Below, in pieces: positions 52,238 through 61,766 of a DNA stretch of 61,936 nucleotides (the first letter of the stretch is position 1; each line of letters opens with the position of its first letter). The stretch lies in the NCBI GenBank assembly GCA_014238945.1, contig JABAAB010000044.1:1-61936 (forward strand), read 5' to 3'. The DNA is from Lysobacterales bacterium. Its GTDB lineage: Bacteria; Pseudomonadota; Gammaproteobacteria; Xanthomonadales; SZUA-36. The notes under the pieces are model-generated. The model ran no database searches and had not been told where the DNA came from. It worked only from the letters and a program-made list of their open reading frames with translations. The translations under genes were made by a program, and so were the position numbers.

Positions 52238-54304
52238 ATGACTAGAAATCCACGCTATGATATTTTGTTCGAACCGGTCAGGATCGGGCCAGTGACCGCC
52301 AGGAATCGCTTTTACCAGGTACCACACGCGCTCGGCACCGGAAACCAGATGCCGCATACACGCGCAGCAATGCGTGAAGTCCGCGCCGAAGGCGGCTGGG
52401 GGGTCGTCAACACCGGTTATTGCTCAATACACCCGAGTTCCGACGACACACCGCTGCCGTACTGCCGCATGTGGGATGACGAGGACATCAAGGTCCATTC
52501 TTTGATGGTCGATGCCGTGCATCGGCACGGGGCGCTTGCAGGTGTTGAGTTATGGCATGGCAACAGCGGTGTTGGAAATCGTCTGACCCGGGTAACCCCC
52601 GTTTCCGTGTCCGGTATTTCATTCAGCGGATCGTATGCTGGCTGGATCAGTCTGACCAAGTCCCGGACCATGGACCGGCAGGACATCCGTGAGTTTCGCC
52701 GCTGGCACGTCGACGCGGCCAGGCGTGCCCGGTCGGCGGGTTTTGACATCATTTATATATACGCCGGTATGGGTTACGGGCCATACCAGTTCCTGTTGCC
52801 CTGGATGAATAAACGCACCGACGAATACGGTGGCAGCCTGCCAAATCGTGTCCGCCTGATGCGCGAGATCATTGAGGAGGTGAAGGAGGAAGTCGGTCAG
52901 ACCTGTGGAGTGGCCGTTCGATTCAGCCCCGACGAACTGCTCAAGGTACCCGGCGAGACCCTGCAGACCGAAGCCCACGAAATCATTTCCCTGCTCTCAG
53001 ATCTGCCAGACCTGTGGGATGTAAAGGCCTCGAGATGGACCGTGGAAACGGCCTCTGCCCGGTTCGCCGGACAGGGGGCACATGAACCCTGGAACAGTTT
53101 TGTAAAACCACTGACCTCCAAACCCGTTGTGGGGGTTGGTCGCTTCACCTCTCCGGACGAAATGGTCAGCCAGGTCAAGCGCGGCATACTCGATCTGATC
53201 GGAGCCGCCCGACCATCGATTGCAGATCCGTTTTTGCCGAACAAGATCAACCAGGGCCGCGAAGACGAGATTCGCGAATGCATTGGCTGCAATATCTGCG
53301 TGTCCTCATATCACGATGGTGTTCCGGTACGCTGCACCCAGAACCCCACCATGGGTGAAGAGTGGCGACGTGGCTGGCATCCGGAAGACATCCCGAACGG
53401 CGATCCAGAAAAGAGTGTTTTGATCGTGGGCGCGGGGCCATCAGGACTCGAATGCGCCCGGGCACTAGGCCAGCGGGGCTATGCTGTCACCGTGGCGGAG
53501 GCCAGGGATGAACTTGGTGGTCGAGTGACCATTGAGTCGAAATTACCCGGACTTGCTACCTGGGCGCGGGTGCGTGATTACCGGACCAATCTGATACAGG
53601 TGATGGGTAACGTTGACATCTATCGTGGCAGTCCGCTGTCGGCAGCCGACGTGATCGATTTCGCTTGTGATCATGCGATCATTGCAACGGGTGCACACTG
53701 GATACGCGAATTTCCGGATGTGGACGGTAATTCGGCAGGTGATATCACCGGCAAGACAGTTTACACACCGGACGACATCCTTTCTGGTGCCACACCGGAA
53801 GGACCCGTCATTATTTACGACTTCGACCACTATTACATGGGGAACTGCCTGGCAGAATTATTGCACCGACGAGGCATCGAAGTGACCCTCGTCACGCCGG
53901 CAAGCACGGTATCCGCCTGGACCTTCATGAACAATGAACTGGCCGACATCCGTGCGCGCATGATCGAACTGGGTATCGAACTCTTGCTGGAGCACCGGTT
54001 GACTGGATTCGACAAGCAAATGGTACGACTGGCCAATGTCCATGACATCGACGCTGTGCGTTCCATCGAGTGCGGATCGCTGGTCATGGTCGGTGTCAGA
54101 AGCGCAAACGATGGTCTGTACCGGGAACTGAAATCAATGCCCGGAGAGATGGCAGATGCCGGTATACAGGCATTGCACCACATCGGCGACTGCCGGGCAC
54201 CCGGTGCCATTGCCCATGCCGTATATTCCGGTCACGAGTGTGCAAGGGGCATTGATGCAGATGGTTCTGTTGATACCTTCAGGTGGGAACGGCCGGTCCT
54301 GTAA
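52238..54304 (+). CDS. Trimethylamine dehydrogenase-like iron-sulfur flavoprotein
   Basis: The 688-residue protein has an N-terminal FMN TIM barrel (YDILFEPVRIGPVTARNRFYQVPH), a [4Fe-4S] site at C348, C351, C354 and C366, and C-terminal FAD/ADP-binding domains (VLIVGAGPSGLECARALG). The sequence follows trimethylamine dehydrogenase closely, but the cysteine that covalently binds FMN there (C30) is Ala31 here, and the active-site histidine (H172) corresponds to Met. FMN is therefore probably not covalently held and the substrate differs. Likely reaction: oxidative N-demethylation or deamination of a small amine. It faces the methyltransferase gene end-to-end with 6 bases between. Confidence 0.87.
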   Translation: MTRNPRYDILFEPVRIGPVTARNRFYQVPHALGTGNQMPHTRAAMREVRAEGGWGVVNTGYCSIHPSSDDTPLPYCRMWDDEDIKVHSLMVDAVHRHGALAGVELWHGNSGVGNRLTRVTPVSVSGISFSGSYAGWISLTKSRTMDRQDIREFRRWHVDAARRARSAGFDIIYIYAGMGYGPYQFLLPWMNKRTDEYGGSLPNRVRLMREIIEEVKEEVGQTCGVAVRFSPDELLKVPGETLQTEAHEIISLLSDLPDLWDVKASRWTVETASARFAGQGAHEPWNSFVKPLTSKPVVGVGRFTSPDEMVSQVKRGILDLIGAARPSIADPFLPNKINQGREDEIRECIGCNICVSSYHDGVPVRCTQNPTMGEEWRRGWHPEDIPNGDPEKSVLIVGAGPSGLECARALGQRGYAVTVAEARDELGGRVTIESKLPGLATWARVRDYRTNLIQVMGNVDIYRGSPLSAADVIDFACDHAIIATGAHWIREFPDVDGNSAGDITGKTVYTPDDILSGATPEGPVIIYDFDHYYMGNCLAELLHRRGIEVTLVTPASTVSAWTFMNNELADIRARMIELGIELLLEHRLTGFDKQMVRLANVHDIDAVRSIECGSLVMVGVRSANDGLYRELKSMPGEMADAGIQALHHIGDCRAPGAIAHAVYSGHECARGIDADGSVDTFRWERPVL

Positions 54305-54310
54305 CAGGCT

Positions 54311-55132
54311 TCAGGACCTGGCAGCAACAGAAACGTCAGCCTGCTGCTGTTTGCGTACAAACCAGACTTCCTCACAGGGCCAGCTTGCTCCCCAATCCTC
54401 ACGTGAGCGGGCATCGCCGGTCACTGCCTCATCGGGCGAACGCAATTCCAATAAACGCTCAATGACAAAACCGTTGACGCGCAGCAGTGAAATCCAGTCT
54501 CCATGGGTGAGGTGAAACTCCGTTTCGCCCGGACAATCCGGCCAGTTCATCTTGTGCATACCAAAATACGGACGCAGAAGTTCCGGCCCCATTGGCCCCT
54601 CGGCTTCGATCTCCGTCTCACAGATCACCGCCAGCGGTGTATTGGTCAGAAAAACCAGTTCGCCTCCCGTCTTCAAAAGTCGTGCCGCTTCCGGAATCCA
54701 GTGGTAGGGGTCTGCCCACAGGGCCGCACCATATTCCGATATGGCAAAATCGAAGCTCCCGTCCGCATAGGGCACCGACTCGGCGTAGCCCTCTTCAAGC
54801 ACAAATTCAATTCCGTATTCTTGCTGCAAACGTCTCGCGGTAGCCAGCTGATTGGGTGTCGGGTCAATCGCCACGACCTTCGCCCCGCGGCGACACATCC
54901 ACGCCGAAACATAGGCGGTTCCACAGCCAAGCTCAATACACGACAGACCGGTCATGTCTTCGGGCAGCAGACCGGCCTCATTCTCCGGTATTTCCAGGGT
55001 TCCCCAATAAGGCTGATCACTCGCCCAGGCTTCCTCCGCATAAACGGCGTATTCATTGGCTCGCTTGTTCCAGGCCTTGACGTTACCGGGCAGGTAATCT
55101 GGTGATTGGTCATTCATGACTGCAGAGTTCAT
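54311..55132 (-). CDS. Class I SAM-dependent methyltransferase
   Basis: The protein of about 273 residues has SAM motif I in CIELGCGTAYVSAWM, an acidic motif II (VVAIDPTPNQLATARRL) and DFAISEYGAALW as motif post-II: the Methyltransf_11 pattern. ATG 55132 and ATG 55117 are both possible starts. Substrate unknown. It is convergent with the TMADH-like gene and divergent from the phosphotransferase; small-molecule methylation is likely but not shown. Confidence 0.8.
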   Translation of the reverse strand: MNSAVMNDQSPDYLPGNVKAWNKRANEYAVYAEEAWASDQPYWGTLEIPENEAGLLPEDMTGLSCIELGCGTAYVSAWMCRRGAKVVAIDPTPNQLATARRLQQEYGIEFVLEEGYAESVPYADGSFDFAISEYGAALWADPYHWIPEAARLLKTGGELVFLTNTPLAVICETEIEAEGPMGPELLRPYFGMHKMNWPDCPGETEFHLTHGDWISLLRVNGFVIERLLELRSPDEAVTGDARSREDWGASWPCEEVWFVRKQQQADVSVAARS

Positions 55133-55221
55133 TGCTTCAATTCCGATGAGTCTATACCCTACCGGCCATACAGCCAATCACAACTCCCGGTGGTGCCTGA
55201 ATAGAGCAGATTGTCCGTGAG

Positions 55222-56226
55222 ATGAGAAACATGGACACCATTGATCAACTGACACGAACTCAGAAGAGAACCCGCTTACGAAAATTGGCCCGGGCGGCAC
55301 TTTCCCGTTTCGGCATCGGTCGTGCTGATGTCAAGTTGGTTTCGGACACGACGAATTTTGTCTTTCGCGTAGACACGGAAGAACGCAGCTACGCGCTTCG
55401 GGTTGATCCTTTCCAACCCGAAGGTGACAGTGCATCGTTTCATACAGAGGAACTACTGTGGCTGTCCAGCATACGAAATGATACGAATTTGCAGGTGCCA
55501 ACACCTGTTGCGGCAAAGGATGGCAGTATGGTTCAGCTGGTCTCCACAGCTGAAATTCCAGCCGGCAGACTGGTCACCCTGCTGCATTGGATGCCGGGAA
55601 TACTGGTCGGCAACCAGCCTACCAGGAAAATGATGCAGCAGTTGGGATCCTTCATGTCCACCCTGCATCGTCAAGGGGAAGGTTTCTCTCTTCCCAAAGA
55701 CAGTGTGCGAACTCACATCGATTGGCCAGATAAACTCAAATTCTGGCAGAATCCTGCCAATGACGCCTCGGGAATACTGACCAGCAGTCAGCTGGAATTA
55801 TGTGCGCTTTGCTCGGAATCCATACTCAGTGACATCCTGCGGGTCGATTGCGTGGGTCACTATGGCCTGATCCACGCCGATATGCATATTTACAATTGTT
55901 TGCGTGATGACGGCCAACTCAAGGTGATAGATTTTGATGATTGCTGTGTCGGGTCGCATTTTTACGATATGGCCGTACCCCTGACCTATCTCGATGAGCG
56001 CGATGACTATCTGAGCCTCAAAGAATCTTTTTTTGATGGCTATCTGGAGCATCGGTCGCTGCCGGAAACCACCCAGGGCCATGTTGAGACCTTCATGGTG
56101 GCCAGGGCATTTGACATGATTGAGTGGATTTACTATTGCTGGCCGGATGTGCATGCATTCCCTGAAGGGCAGATGTTGCTGAATGCGGCCTTTAGAAGAA
56201 TTGAGAAATACAGAGTCAACTGCTGA
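55222..56226 (+). CDS. Aminoglycoside phosphotransferase-like kinase (APH/ChoK fold)
   Basis: The 334-residue protein has the kinase catalytic loop HADMHIYNC (H218, D220, N225) and the metal-binding DFDDC that follows. Sequence around RVDPFQPEGDS and FHTEELLWL fits the APH superfamily. Members phosphorylate small hydroxylated substrates such as choline, homoserine, methylthioribose or hydroxylysine. Given the neighbourhood of quaternary amine enzymes, a choline-like or amino-alcohol substrate is plausible but unproven. A start at the second ATG (55231) is also possible. Confidence 0.8.
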   Translation: MRNMDTIDQLTRTQKRTRLRKLARAALSRFGIGRADVKLVSDTTNFVFRVDTEERSYALRVDPFQPEGDSASFHTEELLWLSSIRNDTNLQVPTPVAAKDGSMVQLVSTAEIPAGRLVTLLHWMPGILVGNQPTRKMMQQLGSFMSTLHRQGEGFSLPKDSVRTHIDWPDKLKFWQNPANDASGILTSSQLELCALCSESILSDILRVDCVGHYGLIHADMHIYNCLRDDGQLKVIDFDDCCVGSHFYDMAVPLTYLDERDDYLSLKESFFDGYLEHRSLPETTQGHVETFMVARAFDMIEWIYYCWPDVHAFPEGQMLLNAAFRRIEKYRVNC

Positions 56227-56357
56227 TCACCGCCTTCCAGGTCAACCGGATGGTTGCTGCCCGGTGTACCAATCGTTGAGTATTCTAACGACCAAATTAA
56301 TCCGGCTGGAAAACGTTGGGAGTTTCGGTCGACTCAGGCAACAGACAATGACCAAAA

Positions 56358-56708
56358 ATGGACATCGAATCATTCTATAAACAGGGCTGGTGCCGATTCA
56401 AACACGATCCGACACTGGAAAAGTGGGTCAGCCATGCCTTGCCGGCAGCACGTGAGTCAGTACTTGCAGACGAATTTTCAAAATGCATGCGCTGTGCCGG
56501 TACCTGGTTCGTCGGTGTCAACGCCCTGCCAAACGATTCAACGGGTGCGGTGGCAGGGGGCCGGTCGCTGGGTGGAGTAGCAACCGAGTTTACTTATCCA
56601 CCGGAATCCAGCAGACGAGGGACCTGTCATCAAATATGGTGGTCGGCTTTTGGCTGTCCTCTGAGACCTCTTGAGATTGTACCTAAAGATCCGTTGCCGG
56701 CATGGTGA
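56358..56708 (+). pseudogene. 5' fragment resembling a PhyH-like dioxygenase gene
   Basis: The first about 75 codons (DIESFYKQGWCRFKHDPTL, ...CAGTWFVGVNALPND) resemble the start of phytanoyl-CoA dioxygenase-like proteins. After GGVATEF the sequence loses family character (YPPESSRRGTCHQIWW) and stops at 56708. The iron-binding HxD...H region is missing, so it cannot be active. It is a remnant, with moderate confidence in the family. Confidence 0.5.
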
Positions 56709-56721
56709 ATAGCTGTTGGTT

Positions 56722-57048
56722 CTAGCTGGAAGCTGATTTAACCGGCATTTTTTTTGCGACCGAATAAGCCCACAAACCAATAACAGTACCCGTAATGAAT
56801 TTGAACGGGGCAATGACGAGAATGGGTATTTCTATCAGCCACTGACCGAACTCACCCAGCAGTGAAACAATGAGGGTCTTCAGCCACAGGATCCAGGGAA
56901 CGTACTGTGTGATGAAGACATTGACACTGAGGTCGGAAAATGAGTATGCGCCTGAGTAAACTATCCAACCCGCCGATCCCATGATCAGTAGCTGGATCAC
57001 GTTGCCAACGTTGGTTAACCAGAAGATTGACAGAAGAAATGTACGCAT
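56722..57048 (-). CDS. Small membrane protein, function unknown
   Basis: The 108-residue product has about three hydrophobic segments (FLLSIFWLTNVGNVIQLLIM, VPWILWLKTLIVSLL, IPILVIAPFKFITGTVIGLW) and a basic C-terminus (KKMPVKSASS). Not recognised. ATG 57048 is the first sensible start; the frame extends further upstream. It stands alone between gene remnants, so it could be a real short gene or another leftover. Confidence 0.5.
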   Translation of the reverse strand: MRTFLLSIFWLTNVGNVIQLLIMGSAGWIVYSGAYSFSDLSVNVFITQYVPWILWLKTLIVSLLGEFGQWLIEIPILVIAPFKFITGTVIGLWAYSVAKKMPVKSASS

Positions 57049-57339
57049 TGACTTTACTCTGTATGTTGCCTGTTGATTATACCGCTTTATGTGCTCAGAA
57101 AACGAGGCTGGACACACCAATCACTCTTGGCAACTAAAGTTACTGGTTTCACTGATATTGAAAACTGCTTTGTGTTGATTAACGGAACACCAGTCCGTAA
57201 TTGTGCGTATTGCTGGAAACGGCCAGCTTTCTGAGGGTGATCCGGGACAGGTTATGGCAGACAATCCACCCGCCAGTAATTATGGTACGGTTCTGCAGGA
57301 AATTGAATTTGGATAATATGTGCGGAAGGAGGTTTGGCT
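57049..57339. other. Intergenic stretch with a possible short 3' gene remnant
   Basis: The 291 bases hold no complete gene. From GTG 57203 a 37-codon frame (VRIAGNGQLSEGDPGQV, ending EIEFG before TAA at 57314-57316) looks like the tail of a secreted protein and may be a remnant, at low confidence. The strong AGGAGG of the next gene is at 57327-57332. Confidence 0.35.
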
Positions 57340-58023
57340 ATGTCAGGATTTGCACCCGTTGAATATCAACGTGATTATTTTGAGGGCACGCTCAGCAAAG
57401 CCCAGTTGTTTCCCAGGGAATATGAGTTTTACCGGTCTTTTTTAGGCCAATACATTAATGGGGAATCGGTTCTGAACGTTGGGTGTGGACCACTCTTTTA
57501 CGAAGATCTGATGCACTTTAACCGGGTACCCCAGCACTATGTTGGCGTGGACGTTAACAGTAGTGCATTTGAATATATGGAAGAGACCAAACAACCTCGA
57601 TTGGAAGAGTGCAAGCGTTTCATCAAAACCAACAATATCAGCACCAAATTAGTCTGCGAAAGCATATTTGATTGGGCGGCGGGTACCAATGAGCGATTTG
57701 ATTCTATTTTTGGTGTAGGTGTTTTTGCTACTTTCTATGGAGAAAAATTTGATCAGCTTATGAAAGTGCTTTGGCGTGTTTTGAAGGAAGGTGGGCACTT
57801 GGTCAATGTAAGTTGGGATGGCGACTACTACACTGAAAAGATAGCGAAGGAGAAAGTTGAATACCAATTTGGCCAACCCGGGAAAGGTTTTACGCCGGAT
57901 GAAGTGGTTCAGCAAATTGTAAAAGGGGGCTTCCGGCTCAGGGAGAGACGAATTCTGATGACAGACGATCCCGCGGGCTATGAATGGGACTCGATACACG
58001 TTTCCGCGTATAGAAAAGAATAG
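57340..58023 (+). CDS. Class I SAM-dependent methyltransferase, A+T-richer than its neighbours
   Basis: The protein of about 227 residues has SAM motif I VLNVGCGPLFYEDL, a VGVDVNSSAFEYM acidic strand end and FDSIFGVGVF, then a WRVLKEGGHLVNVSW strand typical of Methyltransf_11/25. ATG 57340 has an ideal ribosome site (AGGAGG, 7-base spacing). Base composition here is more A+T-rich than most of the window, as is the acyltransferase remnant beyond it. Both may belong to a transferred surface-polysaccharide-type segment. Substrate unknown. Confidence 0.75.
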   Translation: MSGFAPVEYQRDYFEGTLSKAQLFPREYEFYRSFLGQYINGESVLNVGCGPLFYEDLMHFNRVPQHYVGVDVNSSAFEYMEETKQPRLEECKRFIKTNNISTKLVCESIFDWAAGTNERFDSIFGVGVFATFYGEKFDQLMKVLWRVLKEGGHLVNVSWDGDYYTEKIAKEKVEYQFGQPGKGFTPDEVVQQIVKGGFRLRERRILMTDDPAGYEWDSIHVSAYRKE

Positions 58024-58701
58024 GAAGGCATTGCCATAGGTGAGCGGGCCAAGTAGTAAATAGAAGCTGTGATTAACTTTGGAGTTATTTTTTGGGAAAA
58101 CGCCTATGGCGAGGAGTGAGCCCATTCCCAGCTCCCACCCTCTGGTTGGTAAGTAATAAAAAGTTTCTGCCTGCCAATCATTTATTGCCCATAGATTTAA
58201 TCCGAAGGAGATGGTGACGATAATAATAAGTGTTAAGCGGAGATTAAATTTATATTTGTAAGCCAGTACTAGAAAAAGAGGAAGCAACAAATAAAACTGC
58301 TCTTCGACGGAAAGTGACCAAGTATGTAATAGCGGTTTTGTATGAGCTGCCGCGTCGAAGTAGCCAGCCTCTGATGCAAACTGAATGTTTGAAAAATAAA
58401 ACAGTGATGCTTTCAATGAGTCTGCAAAATTATCAGTTTCAACCGGTAAAAACTTTAGATAAACCACCGCTGAGCAAAATAGAATGACTGTGATATAGGT
58501 TGGGTATAACCTTTTGATTCGGCGCGAATAAAAATCTGTTATTGTAAATTTGTTAGAATGTTGCAGCTTAATGATATTTTGTGTGATCAGATAACCTGAA
58601 ATAACAAAGAAGATATCTACACCAATAAAGCCCGTAGGGAACAGTGCAGGATATAAGTGAAAGATGATAACGCTGAGCACAGCAATAGCGCGATAATTCA
58701 C
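58024..58701 (-). pseudogene. Truncated acyltransferase-3 (OafA-like) gene
   Basis: About 200 residues match the acyltransferase-3 membrane family: RAIAVLSVIIFHLYPALFP, GFIGVDIFFVISGYLIT, YSRRIKRLYPTYI, HTWSLSVEEQFYLLLP and TRGWELGMGSLLAI. The usual start (a short sequence ending GLR before AIAVL) is missing. The family pattern ends near residue 200, after which the frame runs antisense through the facing methyltransferase. Complete proteins are longer and have about ten helices. This is a fragment cut at both ends. Confidence 0.75.
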
Positions 58702-58883
58702 TGAAACCTTGGCAATTTATTATCGTAAAGCGAGGATCAATACATTCGGGTTTCTGGCAATATAGCTTTAATGCTACCTATACTCCTATAAAATCTTGAA
58801 TTAAAGTGATAACGATCAATAGGTCGTCCGCCTTGATGAAATATGCAGGCTAAGGCAGCGCTGGACCACGGCATTCGTTCAGG

Positions 58884-60668
58884 CTATGGAGCTTCCTGCG
58901 AAAGGCGTATGAAAAAATCTTTTGCTGTCTGAATTTCCTTGAGCAAGGCTTGTCGATTATTGAGTAAAGTCTGCCTGGGTACTGCGTCGTAATTCGGCAA
59001 TTCCAGTTTTTTGGCCAAGTGCTCGATATTATCCATGACGAGCATGGATTCCATATCCTCCAATCGGGCCAGCCAGCTTGTTGCAATTGTCCTGGAGCGG
59101 TCGCTTTGCTCAATGCCTGGTCGGTCCTTGAGAGTAACGTATATCGGAGCGGAATGTACGTTGCTCTGTGCTTTGAAGGAGCTCAAATGAAAGGGAGTCG
59201 CCAACCAATTTTCTCTGGATTTTGAGCCATAAGCACGCATCGCGAACCAGGACGAATCGTTCACGGTATGACTCAGGGCGAATTCGATTTTATCGCTGGC
59301 CTGGACCCTGGAAAAGCGCTTGATCACATTGCCGTTTTGAATGATTTCAACAAAGGCCAGATCGTCCCGCTCCGGATCAAACACAGCATTACCGGTCAAC
59401 TGCACAGGCATTTCCTCTTCAAGTATGATGGTACTGCCAATGTCCTGGCCGTTAACCCGAAATTCGATGAGCGGGCCCGTAGTCACGAAAGTACGGCCCT
59501 GTCGAACCCCCTCCAGCCAATTTGCGTAGGTCAGAGGACCTTCGACCTTGGTATAAAAGCGCTCGTGGCCAGGAATGGTTTGTCCGCCACAAGGGTAATC
59601 CGTGCCCGCGGTAGGAGTCACTCGGAAGCCTAGTGCGAGAATGTCATACCAGGTCTCATAATCACTTCGATTAAATTGCAGCACTTCGACAAAATGCAGC
59701 AGATTATGGGGCAGAATCACAGCCATGCCATCGTGTGGTGGAAGTATTGAACCGTTCGGTAAATAGGCATGAGCAAATCCGTTCAATGCCCCCTGTTTCT
59801 GCGTCTCCTGCCACAGCAAGCGATAAATCAGATACTTCTCTGGCTGATGGTGAGCAGTGTCTGCGCCCAGAGTGATCGTATGACCCAGGAAGTGAGTGCG
59901 GGGGTTTTCTTGCCCAGCTGCCAGGATGTAATTACCTTCCTGATAATGACTTTCCGGGCCGAAGGCGTGCTGCTGAGCAATGGTGAAATTCCTGACTTTG
60001 CCCATTTGCAGCAGGTTCGCCACATGAATGTCTTCGGCCTGCATCATTTTTGATATGTACGGATTCAGCTCTGTCACGGGCCTTGGGATATGCAGATGGT
60101 CGTCAGAACTGTACCAACCTCTTAGAGGCATGTTGATCCAGCGACCGAGAGCTACAGTGTGCTGGACTAATTCGCCGTCTCCAATCTCTACCTTGTCGAT
60201 AGGCACTTTGTATTCTAAGCCTTTGAAAACCGATATGGTCGCAGTACCAGACGGCAATTCGAGCGAAGACTTTCCATTGCTATAGAACTGTGTTGATTGG
60301 GTATAGGGATTGTCGATCTGATGGGTAAAATCGGCCAGAGTAGAGGCAAGGTCAAAATACCCCGCCCCCTGATCACTCATATCACAATCACCGCCAAAGC
60401 GCAGGGCGTCCTCGGCTACATAATAGGCCCCATCTGCACCTTGAATCTCCACCCGTGCAGGGACGGTCTCACCCGTTGTATTGTCAATAATCGTTAGTTG
60501 CAGCTTCCCCATCGGTGTATTGGCTGTGAGAACAGGTGAGAAGGTAGACAGAGCAAACGTCACCAACGCAATGGCAAAGACGCGCTTCGTCGGCAATGAA
60601 ACTGCAAGACCAAAGCCCTTGCCGCCACTCTCGGGCAGGCTTTTCTGATTATCAGCACGCAGAGTCAT
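58884..60668 (-). CDS. Exported CehA/McbA-like (PHP-type) metallohydrolase
   Basis: The 594-residue protein has a signal peptide (hydrophobic stretch about residues 30-48, FAIALVTFALSTFSP), a beta-rich N-terminal region, and the PHP-like metal site YSSDDHLHIPR with H191 and H193. Further conserved histidines and acids follow (GHTITLGADTAHH, TAGTDYPCGG). Relatives include the carbaryl hydrolase CehA, but natural roles are varied and mostly unknown. The family call rests on the HxH motif and overall order. Monocistronic; downstream is the acyltransferase remnant. Confidence 0.65.
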   Translation of the reverse strand: MTLRADNQKSLPESGGKGFGLAVSLPTKRVFAIALVTFALSTFSPVLTANTPMGKLQLTIIDNTTGETVPARVEIQGADGAYYVAEDALRFGGDCDMSDQGAGYFDLASTLADFTHQIDNPYTQSTQFYSNGKSSLELPSGTATISVFKGLEYKVPIDKVEIGDGELVQHTVALGRWINMPLRGWYSSDDHLHIPRPVTELNPYISKMMQAEDIHVANLLQMGKVRNFTIAQQHAFGPESHYQEGNYILAAGQENPRTHFLGHTITLGADTAHHQPEKYLIYRLLWQETQKQGALNGFAHAYLPNGSILPPHDGMAVILPHNLLHFVEVLQFNRSDYETWYDILALGFRVTPTAGTDYPCGGQTIPGHERFYTKVEGPLTYANWLEGVRQGRTFVTTGPLIEFRVNGQDIGSTIILEEEMPVQLTGNAVFDPERDDLAFVEIIQNGNVIKRFSRVQASDKIEFALSHTVNDSSWFAMRAYGSKSRENWLATPFHLSSFKAQSNVHSAPIYVTLKDRPGIEQSDRSRTIATSWLARLEDMESMLVMDNIEHLAKKLELPNYDAVPRQTLLNNRQALLKEIQTAKDFFIRLSQEAP

Positions 60669-60785
60669 GTGCCTGGATTCTCTTGTAGGATAAAATGTAA
60701 CAATACACTCTAATCATAAGCCGAAGTCCCGATTTCTTCTGGAGACACACAGGTAAAAAATCACGTGAGGAAAAAATCGTTCCGA

Positions 60786-60998
60786 ATGGATCAAGACTGG
60801 CTGGTTTTTCATCCGAATCCGTCGCGTCCTCAATTCGTGCCACCTCCAGGCGCCGTCGATGCACATTGCCATGTCTTCGGCCCGGGTGATGGGTTTCCTT
60901 TTGCAGCAGAACGCAAGTACACACCCTGCGATGCACCGAAAGAAAAGCTCTGGGCTCTTCGCGAGAGCTGTACACCAAATTTAGGACAGGTTACTTAG
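60786..60998 (+). pseudogene. 5' fragment of an amidohydrolase gene (2-pyrone-4,6-dicarboxylate hydrolase-like)
   Basis: The first about 60 codons (VFHPNPSRPQFVPPPGAVDAHCHVFGP, quoted in part) carry the amidohydrolase HxH metal motif AHCHVFGP and resemble LigI-type proteins. At about 60968 the sequence passes into an insertion-sequence end (TGTACACC...), and the frame closes at 60998. The rest of the gene is gone from the window, so the insertion either truncated it or separated it from its 3' part. Confidence 0.75.
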
Positions 60999-61172
60999 GA
61001 GTTATTTCCTGTCAATTACGCTGCCTTTCTCAGGCTGGTCGAGCCAGCATACATCAATTCCGGGGTCGTCCCCAATGTTTGGTGTTTACGGGCATGGTTA
61101 TAGTATTCAATCCAGTTGCCGATGCCACTTTTTACCTCGGCCATGGATTCATAGGCATTAAGATTGTAGGAA
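60969..61172 (-). mobile_element. IS3-family remnant (end of the OrfB transposase)
   Basis: On the minus strand, codons from about 61172 to the TAA at 61016-61018 give NAYESMAEVKSGIGNW, IEYYNHARKHQTLGTTPELMY and a short tail: the C-terminal end of an IS3 OrfB integrase. The outer end, TGTACACCAAATTTAGGACAGG from 60969 (22 bases, quoted in part), begins with TG as IS3 inverted repeats do. The rest of the element is missing. It separates the amidohydrolase fragment from the next element. Confidence 0.8.
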
Positions 61173-61762
61173 TGTAGGACCCTTTTGGACACTTCATGTA
61201 TTTTGAATCACATGGAAGGTTCAGTAATGAAAGCAGAAGAGAGAGAAATAAGGCGTAAGCGACGAATCTTAGATCACGCAGTTAAATCAGGTAATATCGC
61301 CAAGACCTGCCGTTACTTCGGTGTGCCAAGGTCGTTGTTTTATGTTTGGCGTAACGCTTACCAGAAAAACGGTGAGGAAGGACTTCGACGCAAGAAACCA
61401 ATTGCCAGGTCACATCCGAATCAAACACCCGATGAAATTGTCGAGAAGATCCAGCATTTAAGGCGTAAATACCATCTTGGGCCGATCAGGATCATGTGGT
61501 ACATGGCTCGCTACCATCACATGCGGGTTTCAGATGCCACCATCTACAGAGTCCTCAAGCGGCACGGTGTGAACCGATTGCCTGGCAAGGTTGGGCGCAG
61601 AAAGGTCCACACTAAGCGGTACAACAAGCGGGTCCCGGGCCATCACATTCAGATGGACGTTAAGTTCCTGATATTCAAAGACAAGGCCGGCAAGAACATC
61701 AAACGGTACCAATATACTGCTATTGATGATGCGACGCGCATACGGGCGTTAAAGATCTGTGG
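61173..61762 (+). mobile_element. Truncated IS481-family element
   Basis: The probable left end is TGTAGGACCCTTTTGGACAC, from 61173. The transposase reading frame is described in the next entry. The right end is missing: at about 61762 the sequence changes to an IS91-type transposase reading frame, so this element was interrupted or deleted there. Confidence 0.7.
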
Positions 61763-61766
61763 ATAG
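61227..61766 (+). pseudogene. IS481-type transposase, 3'-truncated
   Basis: From ATG 61227 (GGAAGG site 7 bases before it) the protein has an HTH region (AVKSGNIAKTCRYFGVPRSL) and the start of the DDE integrase core, with HIQMDVKFLIF and YTAIDDATRIRALKI giving the two catalytic aspartates. The C-terminal part with the catalytic glutamate is lost: the frame ends in CG and TAG just past the junction. It cannot be active. Confidence 0.8.

Noticed and set aside
2-57162. Shared 13-mer TTCACTGATATTG at the window start and near 57150
   Set aside because: Matches of this length between two places in 62 kb are expected by chance many times, and the flanks do not match.
58033-58108. Eight-base inverted repeat GCCATAGG / CCTATGGC as a terminator
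   Set aside because: The loop is about 60 bases, there is no T-tract, and the right arm lies in the acyltransferase coding remnant; chance is the best explanation.
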